This document shows positions 46,799 through 55,584 of a stretch of DNA of 62,699 nucleotides, in pieces (the stretch's first letter is position 1; every line of letters starts with the position of its first letter). A program made the translations under genes and the position numbers. The stretch spans positions 1 to 62,699 of the forward strand of contig JAQTLN010000022.1 of NCBI GenBank assembly GCA_028714875.1, read 5' to 3'. The notes under the pieces were generated by a model. That model worked only from the letters and a program-made list of their open reading frames with translations. It did no database searches and was not told the DNA's origin. Source of the stretch: Gallionellaceae bacterium. GTDB lineage: Bacteria > Pseudomonadota > Gammaproteobacteria > Burkholderiales > Thiobacillaceae.

Positions 46799-48268
46799 CT
46801 ACGCCAGTTCCAGGCGCAGGCCCGCCGCCGCTTTAGCCCAATCGCGCACTTCGTCGTCGAGAACCGCGCGGGTAAGCGGGTTGTCCTTGAGCCAGTCGGC
46901 GGGCAGGGAGAGGCGGCAGACACCGGCTTCGCAATTCAGCGAGATGGCCGGCAACACGGCATCGCTGCGGCTCATATTGAACAGCAGGGCCAGGCGCAGG
47001 CACAGGATGAGCGGCCATTCGGCGGCGTTGGGAGCGAGGCCGAGTTTGTCCAGGCCGCCGCGGCTGGCGCGCACCAGCAAGGCCATGAAGGTCTGGTCGC
47101 GCCGGGAAAAGCCGGGCATGTCGGCGTTTTCCAGGATGTAGGCGCCATGTTTGTGGAAGCCGGAATGGGCGATGGAAATGCCGACTTCGTGCAGTCGCAT
47201 CGCCCAGGCGAGGCGCCGCTCGGCCTCGGGCGACGGTGTCAGTGCCTGAAACAGGGCCAACGCCTGGGTTTCCACCCGTTGCGCCTGCGCCATATCCACC
47301 TGATAGCGGCGCTGAAATTGGCTGACTGTGATGTCGCGCATGTCGCGGTCATGCACCCGGCCGAGCAGGTCCCAGAGGATGCCTTCGCGCATGGCGCCCT
47401 GCGCCACCGTCATGGTTTCGACGCCCAGTTCCTCGAAGATCGCCAGCATGATGGCGAGGCCGCCGACGATGACCGGACGGCGATCGGGTTTCAGTCCGAG
47501 CAGGTCCAGTTGGTCGATGTGGCCCAGTTTGATCAGTTGCTCACGCAGCCATCTGAGACCCTCCAGGGTGATGGCGCCGTCGGAATGACCGTTCTGCCGA
47601 CAGATGTCGCCCAGCGCGCGGGCGCTGCCCGAGGAACCCACAGCCTCGACCCAGGCGCCCCTGCCGAATACCGGGCCGGCGACGAGGCGGGTTTCGATGC
47701 GCGCGGCAATTTCGGCCGCCTTCATGGAGGCCTTGTCGATGACGCCACTGGCAAAAAAACGGTTGCTGAATACCACGCAGCCCATGCGCAGGCTTTCCCG
47801 GTCCTGCGCTTCATAGCCGGTGCCGATGATGCATTCGCTGGAGCCGCCGCCGATGTCCACCACCAGGCGCGGCTCCGTGTTGAGCGGCAGGCTGTGCGAG
47901 ACGCCCAGATAGATCAGGCGCGCCTCTTCGCGACCGGCGACGATTTCGATTTCAAAACCCAGCGCCGCGCGCGCTTTTTCAAGAAATTCGGGCGCGTTCT
48001 TGGCCACGCGCAAGGCAGAGGTACCCACCGCCCGCACCGCGCCAGCCGGCATGCCCTGTAAGCGTTCACCGAAACGCGCCAGGCAGTTCAGCGCGCGCCG
48101 CTGCGAAGCGCCGTCGAGGCGCTTGTTGGCATTGAGGCCGCCGGCCAGACGCACCGATTCCTTGATGGCGTCGAGATAGAAAAGCTGCTCGCCCTCGACC
48201 CGCCCCACCTGCAAATGAAAGGAGTTGGAACCGAGGTCGATCGCGGCCAGAGTGGGATAGGTTTGCAT
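46799..48268 (-). CDS. ppx: Exopolyphosphatase / guanosine pentaphosphatase (Ppx/GppA)
   Basis: A 489-residue ASKHA-fold phosphatase. Nucleotide-binding loops are AAIDLGSNSFHLQVGRVEG and LVVDIGGGSSECIIGTGYEA, with VGTSALRVAKNAPEFLEKAR between. The C-terminal HD-like region includes WAMRLHEVGISIAHSGFHKH and the ILENADMPGFSRRDQ motif. It degrades inorganic polyphosphate and/or converts pppGpp to ppGpp. Length favours Ppx over a minimal GppA but the two cannot be separated firmly. Start ATG at 48268. No ppk is adjacent. Confidence 0.93.
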   Translation of the reverse strand: MQTYPTLAAIDLGSNSFHLQVGRVEGEQLFYLDAIKESVRLAGGLNANKRLDGASQRRALNCLARFGERLQGMPAGAVRAVGTSALRVAKNAPEFLEKARAALGFEIEIVAGREEARLIYLGVSHSLPLNTEPRLVVDIGGGSSECIIGTGYEAQDRESLRMGCVVFSNRFFASGVIDKASMKAAEIAARIETRLVAGPVFGRGAWVEAVGSSGSARALGDICRQNGHSDGAITLEGLRWLREQLIKLGHIDQLDLLGLKPDRRPVIVGGLAIMLAIFEELGVETMTVAQGAMREGILWDLLGRVHDRDMRDITVSQFQRRYQVDMAQAQRVETQALALFQALTPSPEAERRLAWAMRLHEVGISIAHSGFHKHGAYILENADMPGFSRRDQTFMALLVRASRGGLDKLGLAPNAAEWPLILCLRLALLFNMSRSDAVLPAISLNCEAGVCRLSLPADWLKDNPLTRAVLDDEVRDWAKAAAGLRLELA

Positions 48269-48327
48269 GGGGGAGGACGAATGAGGAAGCCGGGTGATTA
48301 TGCCGCACGGATGTGGCGGGGCCGTTG

Positions 48328-48432
48328 GCTCCCCCCTTTGAAAAGGGGGGCTGGGGGGGATTTATACATGGGTGACGCCAGTGCAAGCCTCGCTAAATCC
48401 CCACTGCCTCCCTTTGGGAAAGGGGGGAAATA
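48328..48432. repeat. Family-1 palindromic repeat unit
   Basis: CCCCCCTTTGAAAAGGGGGG, CTGGGGGGGATTTATACATG ... GCTAAATCCCCACTGCCTCC and CCCTTTGGGAAAGGGGGG. Separates the ppx start from the chemoreceptor stop. Confidence 0.85.
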
Positions 48433-48435
48433 CAT

Positions 48436-50085
48436 TCAAACCCGGAAGCGCCCCGCCAGTTGCTGGAGATCACTGGCCAGCATGCGCAACTGCTCGGCGG
48501 ACGCGGCGGTCTGGTTGACGGCGGCGCTGTTTTCTTCCGCGCCCTGAGCGATGCGTTCCACTTTCTGGGCAATTTCCCGCGCGGCGACGGCCTGTTCCTT
48601 GAGCGCCAGATTGATGTCGTCCACGGCATGGGTGACCTGTTCGGAACTGGAACGAATGCCGGTCACGGAATCGCCCGCCTTGTGCGCCAGGCTGACGCCA
48701 TCGTTGACCCGCTGCACGCCGGACTCCATCTCCTGCGCGGCGCGCTGCGTGCCCTGCTGAATCTTGCCGATCATGGTAGTGATTTCCTGGGTGGAATTGG
48801 CGGTGCGCTCGGCCAGTTTGCGCACTTCGTCGGCCACCACCGCGAAACCACGCCCCTGCTCGCCCGCCCGCGCGGCTTCGATGGCGGCATTGAGCGCCAG
48901 CAGGTTGGTCTGGTCGGCGATGTCCTTGATGACGCCAACGATGCTGGAAATCTGCCCGGAATAGTCTTCCAGTTGCCGGATGGTGCCGGCGGTGGCGTTC
49001 ACCGCCTCGGCGATGCGGCCCATTTCGCTGGCCGCCTCGTGGATGATGCGACCGCCCTCCTCCGACTGGCTGCCGGAAGTCAGGGTGACACCCCGCGCCT
49101 CGCGCGCATGTTCTTCCACCTGGTCGATGGACACGGAAAGCTGTTCCACCGAGGCGGCCATGCTGGAAGCGGCCTCCGACTGGGCTTCGCTGGCGCGCGC
49201 GCTGTTGGACGAGACCGCCGACAGATCCTTCGCCGCGCGGTCGAGATTGTTCACGTTGCCGCGCACCGCGCCGATCAGATCGCGCAGGCCGCTCTGCATG
49301 AGCGAAAGCTTGCCCAGCATCTCGCCGATTTCATCGGAACCGGATGGCGGAATCGGTCGGGTGAGGTCGCCGGAAGCAATCGCCTCGACCATGTCCCCCG
49401 CCTCCTTCAGGCTATGGGTAATGCGGCGAATCGTGAGCAGGGACATGCCCAACACACCCAAGACGCCAATCACGATCAGCGCGCCATAAAACCAGAGGTG
49501 TGTCTGCACACGCGCCGCCGCCGCCTCATATTCCTGTTGCGCCACGGTTTCCTGGTAGGTCATCAGTTTTTCCATAGCCTCGCTCGTGGCCTTGCCCTCC
49601 TCACGCCCGGCTTTCAGGAAACGCGCCATCGCATCCGGGCTGTAATTTCCGGCCGTGATTCCGTCCTTGGCTTCCACCATCTTCGCGACCCAGGCTTTGC
49701 GTTTCTCGGTGAAATCCGCCGCCAGGAGTTTTTCTTCATCCGTGAGATAAGTAGCCATGTATTTGGCCCATATGCTGTCTATTTCTGCCTTGCCCTTGTC
49801 CATCGCATCCAGGTGAAAAGTGATCGGGTGGTCATGAATCGCATGCAGGGGGCCGTTGGGATCGTGCTGGAACGCCCCCAAAAGGTGGCAGGTGTTTGCC
49901 TGGATGATCGTGCCGATACGGGACAGTTCGTGCATAGGCACCGCCCGATCCTCGAACACCGACTTCAGCGATTTTTCCGCCGCGGTCAAACCCAGGTAAC
50001 CAGCGATCACGGAAATGAAGAACAAGCTGCCCGCCAGCAGGGACGTGAGCCACAAACGGTGGGCGATCTTGAGGTTGTTGAACAT
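48436..50085 (-). CDS. Methyl-accepting chemotaxis protein
   Basis: A 549-residue transmembrane chemoreceptor. TM1 at about 12-33, periplasmic four-helix-bundle ligand domain at about 35-195, TM2 at about 198-218, HAMP ([20 protein letters not shown]), then the MCP signalling domain. Its highly conserved tip is [20 protein letters not shown]. The periplasmic part contains several His residues ([20 protein letters not shown]), which could bind a metal or haem-like ligand; that is only a suggestion. There is no C-terminal CheR-tethering pentapeptide. Start ATG at 50085. No che operon is nearby, so it works through genes elsewhere. Confidence 0.95.
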   Translation of the reverse strand: MFNNLKIAHRLWLTSLLAGSLFFISVIAGYLGLTAAEKSLKSVFEDRAVPMHELSRIGTIIQANTCHLLGAFQHDPNGPLHAIHDHPITFHLDAMDKGKAEIDSIWAKYMATYLTDEEKLLAADFTEKRKAWVAKMVEAKDGITAGNYSPDAMARFLKAGREEGKATSEAMEKLMTYQETVAQQEYEAAAARVQTHLWFYGALIVIGVLGVLGMSLLTIRRITHSLKEAGDMVEAIASGDLTRPIPPSGSDEIGEMLGKLSLMQSGLRDLIGAVRGNVNNLDRAAKDLSAVSSNSARASEAQSEAASSMAASVEQLSVSIDQVEEHAREARGVTLTSGSQSEEGGRIIHEAASEMGRIAEAVNATAGTIRQLEDYSGQISSIVGVIKDIADQTNLLALNAAIEAARAGEQGRGFAVVADEVRKLAERTANSTQEITTMIGKIQQGTQRAAQEMESGVQRVNDGVSLAHKAGDSVTGIRSSSEQVTHAVDDINLALKEQAVAAREIAQKVERIAQGAEENSAAVNQTAASAEQLRMLASDLQQLAGRFRV

Positions 50086-50284
50086 GGGGGCTCCTGAGCC
50101 TGAGTTGCTGTTGGAATGCCCACAATTTCGGCTTTTCTGGAGATAACTTGAGGCGTATTCACCCGCAAACAGGCGACAGCCGTGGGTTGGGTTGATTGAT
50201 TTTCAAATCAGTCAGCCCTACGAACTGGATGTCCACCTGCGCGGGAATGACGGATATTTTGGGTGCCGGAAACAGCCAGCCAGC

Positions 50285-50366
50285 GTAGCCCGGATGCAGC
50301 ACAGCGGAATCCGGGGAGCGTGACCGGAGGAAACCCCTGGATTCCGCTGCGCTCCATCCAGGCTAC
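50285..50366. repeat. REP pair in the gap upstream of the chemoreceptor gene
   Basis: GTAGCCCGGATGCAGCACAG ... and its inverted partner ending GCTCCATCCAGGCTAC, with GGAATCCGGGG/CCCCTGGATTCC in the stem. It fills much of the 320-bp gap 50086-50405; the remainder (50086-50284) contains no recognisable feature apart from a short inverted repeat GGGTTGATTGATTTTCAAATC. Confidence 0.75.
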
Positions 50367-50405
50367 TCGGGACTGATCAGGCCCATGGCCGGCGGAGTGC
50401 CGGCG

Positions 50406-53400
50406 TTACTTCCCCGCCACCCCCAGTTCCAGCTTCACCGGCACTTCTTTTCCCTCACCCTGGAAGGCCTCGATCGCGGCCGTCCGGACGCGTTCGGGCG
50501 GGGCGCCGGCCGCGGCGAGGCCGGCGACGATGGTTTGTATCCGCTGCTCGGCCAATTGCTTCAGGGTCGCGTCACTGACGGTTTCCTGTTCCAGCAGGCG
50601 GGCATGGAGCAAGGCGTGAAGATCGCTCCCTTTGAGGGCGGATAGTTCAGCTTCCGCGAGCGGCTGTTCCGGCTTGATCAGGCCATTCAGGCGCGACAGC
50701 ATCTTGCCAACACCCTGTTTCTTCTCGGGATTGGCCTGGAACCACCGGGCTTGCAGCGCCTTCCAGTCCGCTTCGCCGAAGCGCGCGGCATAGAGGGCTT
50801 CCAGAGCGTTTTGGGCTTTGGGATTGGCGGTGGAAATGGGGCCGGCCTCCTCATCCGGCGCCAGCTTCACACCCATCGTCTCAAGCACGGCGCGGCGCAG
50901 TTGCCGCTCCTTCAACACCGGGCGGTCGATCTCGGAGGACCAGGCGCCATGCACGCTGAGGGCGAGTCCGGGACGTTTGTTGAGCACCTTGGCGATCTGG
51001 TTGAACTTCTCCTTTTCCGGTGGCGTCAGGCCTTGTTCGCCGGCTTCGAAGGCGATCTGCTCCAGCTTCTCGCCATTGCCGCCGAACAGGCGGGCGAGCG
51101 CCCGGAACGGCGCCGTGACGATCTTGGTAAGAATGTTGCCGATGGCCTTACCGATGATGCGGCCGTAGCTGAATTGCGGATCATCCAGGCTGCCGGAGAC
51201 CGGCAGGCCGAGGTCTATCCTGCCGTCCGAGTCCTCCAGAATGGCGATGGCCAATTCCAGCGGTAGGTACTTGATGTTGGGGCCTTCCAGCTTCTCGCCC
51301 AGGATGAGCTTGTCCATGATGATCTGGTTCTCGCCCAGAAATTCGCGCTGCTTGATCTTGTATTCCAGATTCAGCGAAAGCTTGCCGGAGGCGATCTTGT
51401 AGCCCGCGAAGGTGGCGGTATAGGGCGTGAGGTTGACCATCTCGACGTTGCGGAACACCGTCTTGATGTCCATGAAGCCGGTGGGATCGAACAGGTCGAT
51501 CTGCCCCACCACGCGCGCCAGGCCATATTCGTCCACGCGCCCGTCCAGTTCCAGTTCCGCCGCTGTTCCAGACTGACTGGAAATGCCGTTGAGGGCGCCC
51601 TTGAAGTCGTAAATGCGGGTACCGAAAGGCAGACGCAGGGATAAATCGGCGAAATCGACTACACCATGCTCGACGCGCACGCGGTCGATATTGAGGCGGA
51701 AGGGTTTCTCCCCTCTCCCACCGGGATAACCAGCGACTTGGCGGGCGTTGTTTGCCCGCATAGTCGATTGCTTAGAAGCCCCATCAGAGGGGTTGGGGGT
51801 GAGGGAACCCGAGTTGGCCTTGGCGGAGGGCTTCGATGAGTCCACCGTCGCTCCCTCTCCCCCGGCCCCTCTGATGGAACTACTAAGCAATCGACTAGGC
51901 TGCCCAACTACGGCAGCCAAGTCGCTGCTTACCCCGAGGGGAGAGGGGGGCGATGTTCTGAGTATCTTCTTCAGATTGACCGTCTTGTCCGGGTAGATGA
52001 TCAGCTTGGCGCCGAGGCTGTCGAGCTTCAGTTCGTCGATATCCAGACTGCCGGGCGTGGCGCTGACTGTGTCGCTGGTCAGGCGCTTCCAGGCAAGGAA
52101 GCGGTCGCCGGTTTCGCTTTCCTTGAGCAGCAGATCATCGACTGTAAAACCGCCCTTGAAGCTGACCTGCTTGTCCGCGGCGGCCTTGCCGTCGAATTTG
52201 ACCCGGCCCTCCGTGGCTGCGCGCCCGGAAGCCAGTTGCAGATTCGCGGCCTGGCTCAGCCAGGGTTGCGCGGGCGCCAGGGCGAGGGCATCGAGCTTCA
52301 GTCTGATGTCGGCGCGCAGGCTGGCGGGAATGACCTTGCCCGAGGCCTGGAAGCGGCCGCCTTCCTTGACCCGGAAAGCGAGCTTCACCGGCAGTGGCGT
52401 TTTCAGGTTTTCACTGAGACCACGCGCCGTTGCTTCGATGCCTTGCAAGGTCAGGCCGCCGGCGGGCCGCACGGTTTCATCGCGCACGGCGACCTGGAAG
52501 CCGGCCAGACCAAACTGATCCACGCGATAACGCCAAGCCGGTTCTTTTTGCTCTGATTGAGCGGGCGCGGCGACGGGCTTCCCGGAAGCGGGTTTGAAGG
52601 CCTCCAGCAAGGCGATACGCCCCTTGGCATCACGGCGCAACTCCATCTTGCCATTCGCCAGCGCCACCTGGCCGACATGCACCTCACGCGCGGCCAGGTC
52701 GAGTTTCCCTTGATCCAGTTGGATGCCGCCGAGCACGAGCAACGGCGTCTTGCCGGAAACCAGGCGAATGCCGGAAACCGCCACGCCGAGTTCGTCCAGC
52801 ACCGCCTGGGTCTTTGTCCCACCGGCTTCGGCGTGGGCCGTGAAGCCGACCTGGAGATTGCCGATCTCGGCATCGAGCGGCGTAACGAAACCGGCGTCGT
52901 TGACGTGGATACCGAGGCCGTTGAGGGAGAATTTGGCGAGGTTGACGCGCCACACCCCCCCTCCCCCTCCGGGGGAGGGGGAACCCCCATTCGGTTTGGC
53001 GACGGCCTTTGCCGAAACCACCCTTTTTCCCTCTCCCCCAGCCCCTCCCCCAGGGGGGGAGGGGAGCTTGAACCAGTCCATCACATCCAACCGCCCCGCC
53101 CTGTCGCGCAGCAAATCCACCTTGCCGCCTGACAGGGCGATCTCGCCGATGTCGAGTTGCCGTTTTCCCAGATCGAAGCGCCCGCCAGTGAGCGCCACAT
53201 GGTCCAGGGTGATGGCGTCCCGCGTGGCCTTGTTGCCGCGCAATGCCAGTCCATCGAGCTTGAGGCCCAGCTTGTCCAGCAGCAGCGACAAGTGCTTGTC
53301 GGCATAGCCCACCCGGTAGTTCAGGGCCAGGCTGGCGCTGCCAGCCGCTGGCGCCAGGTTCAGCTTGCTCGCCAGATAGGGCCAGTAGTTGGCCAGCGTC

Positions 53401-54074
53401 ACTTTGTCGATACCCAGTTCGCCGCTCGCATTGAGGGGTTTCAGCGTCACATCGCCCTTCCAGCGGATGCGCGCACCCAGGCGCGTGCTGGCGGCCAAGG
53501 TGTAGGCACCCTTGTCATCGGGCAGGGTGGAGAGATCGGTCAGGGTCAGATCGAGTGGGTTGAGCGCGGTTTCAAAGCTCACTTTCCGATCCGCGAACTC
53601 GACGCGGCCTTGCTCCAGCGCAATCTGGCGAATCAGCAAGCGCGGCAGCGGCTTGTCTGCTTCCTCATCCTTGCTTTTCAGCGCCTCGATCAGCGCGGTC
53701 CAGTTGAGGCTGCCATCGGCGCGCAACTCCACATGCGCTTTCGGCGCCACCAGGCGAATGCGGTCGAAGGTGTAAGCCCAGTTGAACAGGCTGGCGGCAT
53801 CGAAATCGACGAACAGCTCATCGAATGCCAGTAACGGCTTGCCATCCGGCTCGGCCAGCTTCAGGCCTTTCAGATCGAGGGACAGGCGCAGCGGATCGAA
53901 TCTGGCGGCTTGCAGGCTGAGCGTGTGTTGGCTCTTGTCGGCGATGTATTTCGGTGCCGCCCATTTCACTAATGGCTCGAAGCCGAACCAGGCGAACAGG
54001 AACCAGGCCGCGACCAGGCCTATGGCGATCTTGATGGGGGTCTTCAGAAGCAGAGTACGCAGGCGGAATGACAT
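50406..54074 (-). CDS. DUF748 / AsmA-like envelope protein with two in-frame repeat insertions
   Basis: A 1222-residue protein with one N-terminal membrane anchor (IAIGLVAAWFLFAWFGFEPL) and a long periplasmic beta-rich body of DUF748 repeats (YIADKSQHTLSLQAARFDPL, DRIRLVAPKAHVELRADGSL, LKLDSLGAKLIIYPDKTVN). The C-terminal part carries VVGQIDLFDPTGFMDIKTVF, GRIDLGLPVSGSLDDPQFSY and an OmpA-like-flavoured VHGAWSSEIDRPVLKERQLR. AsmA/DUF748 proteins are implicated in envelope lipid homeostasis; the specific role here is unknown. Insertions of family-2 repeats lie at about residues 337-374 (PSPPGGGAGGEG ... SPSPGGGGG) and 707-790. Start ATG at 54074 with GGAG upstream; 39 bp after the SpmAB-like gene, likely one operon. 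Confidence 0.85.
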   Translation of the reverse strand: MSFRLRTLLLKTPIKIAIGLVAAWFLFAWFGFEPLVKWAAPKYIADKSQHTLSLQAARFDPLRLSLDLKGLKLAEPDGKPLLAFDELFVDFDAASLFNWAYTFDRIRLVAPKAHVELRADGSLNWTALIEALKSKDEEADKPLPRLLIRQIALEQGRVEFADRKVSFETALNPLDLTLTDLSTLPDDKGAYTLAASTRLGARIRWKGDVTLKPLNASGELGIDKVTLANYWPYLASKLNLAPAAGSASLALNYRVGYADKHLSLLLDKLGLKLDGLALRGNKATRDAITLDHVALTGGRFDLGKRQLDIGEIALSGGKVDLLRDRAGRLDVMDWFKLPSPPGGGAGGEGKRVVSAKAVAKPNGGSPSPGGGGGVWRVNLAKFSLNGLGIHVNDAGFVTPLDAEIGNLQVGFTAHAEAGGTKTQAVLDELGVAVSGIRLVSGKTPLLVLGGIQLDQGKLDLAAREVHVGQVALANGKMELRRDAKGRIALLEAFKPASGKPVAAPAQSEQKEPAWRYRVDQFGLAGFQVAVRDETVRPAGGLTLQGIEATARGLSENLKTPLPVKLAFRVKEGGRFQASGKVIPASLRADIRLKLDALALAPAQPWLSQAANLQLASGRAATEGRVKFDGKAAADKQVSFKGGFTVDDLLLKESETGDRFLAWKRLTSDTVSATPGSLDIDELKLDSLGAKLIIYPDKTVNLKKILRTSPPSPLGVSSDLAAVVGQPSRLLSSSIRGAGGEGATVDSSKPSAKANSGSLTPNPSDGASKQSTMRANNARQVAGYPGGRGEKPFRLNIDRVRVEHGVVDFADLSLRLPFGTRIYDFKGALNGISSQSGTAAELELDGRVDEYGLARVVGQIDLFDPTGFMDIKTVFRNVEMVNLTPYTATFAGYKIASGKLSLNLEYKIKQREFLGENQIIMDKLILGEKLEGPNIKYLPLELAIAILEDSDGRIDLGLPVSGSLDDPQFSYGRIIGKAIGNILTKIVTAPFRALARLFGGNGEKLEQIAFEAGEQGLTPPEKEKFNQIAKVLNKRPGLALSVHGAWSSEIDRPVLKERQLRRAVLETMGVKLAPDEEAGPISTANPKAQNALEALYAARFGEADWKALQARWFQANPEKKQGVGKMLSRLNGLIKPEQPLAEAELSALKGSDLHALLHARLLEQETVSDATLKQLAEQRIQTIVAGLAAAGAPPERVRTAAIEAFQGEGKEVPVKLELGVAGK
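51706..51955. repeat. Composite family-2 palindromic insertion in the DUF748 gene (large)
   Basis: Ends CTCCCCTCTCCCACCGGGAT and GCTTACCCCGAGGGGAGAGG are inverted. Inside are further inverted pairs: TAGTCGATTGCTTAG (about 51762) with CTAAGCAATCGACTA (about 51883), and CATCAGAGGGG with CCCCTCTGATG. It looks like one palindromic element invaded by another. About 250 bp, translated in frame. Confidence 0.8.
52955..53065. repeat. Family-2 palindromic insertion in the DUF748 gene (small)
   Basis: CCCCCCCTCCCCCTCCGGGG with GAGGGGGAAC on the left and CCTCTCCCCCAGCCCCTCCC with CAGGGGGGGAGGGGAG on the right. Translated on the minus strand as LPSPPGGGAGGEGK ... GGSPSPGGGGGVW. Confidence 0.85.
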
Positions 54075-54085
54075 GCTTCATCTCC

Positions 54086-54109
54086 TGTAGCGCCGGTATC
54101 CCTGCCGGC
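54086..54109. repeat. GTAGCGCC-type REP hairpin
   Basis: TGTAGCGCCGGTATCCCTGC followed by CGGC, in the 39-bp gap between the SpmAB-like and DUF748 genes. Confidence 0.65.
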
Positions 54110-54113
54110 TGGG

Positions 54114-55340
54114 TTATCCACCAAAAAACAGATAGGCCGCGAACACCGCCGCGACGAAGCCGCCCAGGTCCGCCATCAACCCGGCGGCCACGGCGTGGCG
54201 CACGCGCTTGATGCCGACCGCGCCGAAATACACCGCCAATACATAAAACGTCGTCTCGGTGCTGCCCTGGATGATGCTGGCCAGACGCCCGGCAAAAGAG
54301 TCGGCGCCGGAAACCCGCATGGTCTCCACCATCATCGCCCGCGCCCCGGAACCGGATAGGGGCTTCATCAGCATGGTCGGCAGGCCGTCCACCCAGGCGG
54401 CATCGAAACCCAGCGTCGTCACCCCGGCGCGCACCACCTCGACGAAGGCCGGCAACGCGCCGCTGGCGCGCAGCATGGCGATGGCGACCAGCATCGCCAC
54501 CAGGTAGGGAATGATGGTCACGGCGGTGTGGAAGCCTTCTTTCGCGCCCTCGATGAAGGCCTCGTAAGCATTCACCTTTTTCACCAGCGCGCCGATGAGG
54601 AAGATCACGATCAGCGCCAGCAACAGGAAATTGCTCAACAGCGATGACTGCGCGGTCATCACGGCGGCCGGCAAATGCGCGAAGTACCAGGCCAGGCCGC
54701 CCACCACGGCGGTCAGCCCGCCCATCCAGGCCAGCACCACGGCATCCAGACGGATGCGCTGCACCGTCGCCACGAAGAAAAAACCGACCAGCGTGGAGCA
54801 ATAGGTGGCCATCAGTATCGGGATGAATACATCCGTGGGGTCCGCCGCGCCCATCTGCGCCCGGTAGGTGAAGATGGTCACCGGCAACAGGGTCACGGAC
54901 GAGGCGTTGAGCACCAGAAACAGGATCTGCGCGTTACTGGCCGTTTCCTTGTCCGGGTTCAGTTCATGCAGTTCGCGCATGGCCTTGAGGCCGATCGGCG
55001 TGGCCGCGTTGTCGAGGCCGAGGATATTGGCCGCCATGTTCATGGTGACCGAACCCAGCGCCGGGTGCCCGCGCGGCACGTCGGGAAACAGGCGCGCGAA
55101 CAACGGCGCCAGCCAGCGCCCGAGAAGCGCGAGAAAGCCGGCCCGCTCGCCGATCTTCATCACCCCCAGCCACAAGCACATCACCCCGGTCAGCCCCAGC
55201 GCCACCTCGAAAGCGGTCTTGGCGGCATCGAAGGCGGCTTTCATCACCGCCGCGAAAATACCCTGGTCGCCACCGAGAAACTGCATCACGGCGGCGCCGA
55301 AGGCGGTCAGGAAAAATCCGATCCAGAGGGCATTCAGCAT
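54114..55340 (-). CDS. Nucleoside-recognition (Gate) domain membrane protein, SpmA-SpmB-like fusion
   Basis: A 408-residue polytopic membrane protein with two Gate/nucleoside-recognition domains in tandem. The first (about 40-160) resembles spore-maturation protein SpmA (SVTMNMAANILGLDNAATPI, GLKAMRELHELNPDKETASN, AQILFLVLNASSVTLLPVT). The second (about 230-400) resembles SpmB (GAKEGFHTAVTIIPYLVAML, VDGLPTMLMKPLSGSGARAM, IIQGSTETTFYVLAVYFGAV). In Gram-negatives such fusions are widespread but their substrate is not established. Start ATG at 55340. Upstream of the DUF748 gene on the same strand. Confidence 0.9.
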   Translation of the reverse strand: MLNALWIGFFLTAFGAAVMQFLGGDQGIFAAVMKAAFDAAKTAFEVALGLTGVMCLWLGVMKIGERAGFLALLGRWLAPLFARLFPDVPRGHPALGSVTMNMAANILGLDNAATPIGLKAMRELHELNPDKETASNAQILFLVLNASSVTLLPVTIFTYRAQMGAADPTDVFIPILMATYCSTLVGFFFVATVQRIRLDAVVLAWMGGLTAVVGGLAWYFAHLPAAVMTAQSSLLSNFLLLALIVIFLIGALVKKVNAYEAFIEGAKEGFHTAVTIIPYLVAMLVAIAMLRASGALPAFVEVVRAGVTTLGFDAAWVDGLPTMLMKPLSGSGARAMMVETMRVSGADSFAGRLASIIQGSTETTFYVLAVYFGAVGIKRVRHAVAAGLMADLGGFVAAVFAAYLFFGG

Positions 55341-55442
55341 GGCATGGCCGTTGTTCAGATCGTGACGCGGGAAGGGCTTGCATTATGTCGCAGCACCTGC
55401 CGCCGATTGAACCCGGCGCGAAGATCGATCGAACGCGGTTGT

Positions 55443-55514
55443 TGTAGCGCCGGCGTCTCGCCGGCTTCGTGGGCCTGATCAGAAGGACGAAGCCGGCGAG
55501 ACGCCGGCGCTACA
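55443..55514. repeat. Perfect 28-bp inverted REP pair
   Basis: Arms at 55443-55470 and 55487-55514, perfect complements beginning TGTAGCGCCGGCGTCTCGCC, with a 16-bp loop. Closely related to 21080-21138. It directly adjoins the T-run of the terminator at 55514-55535 and lies upstream of the SpmAB-like gene. Confidence 0.85.
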
Positions 55515-55535
55515 AAAAAGGGGCCTTGCGGCCCC
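55514..55535 (-). terminator. Rho-independent terminator after the giant surface-protein gene
   Basis: On the minus strand: GGGGCC, a four-base GCAA loop, GGCCCC, then TTTTTT. It lies 50 bp past the stop codon at 55585. Confidence 0.88.
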
Positions 55536-55584
55536 TTGCGCTTCCCGTCACGGGAGTCGGGATCACTCCCCGCCTCCCCCGCCA

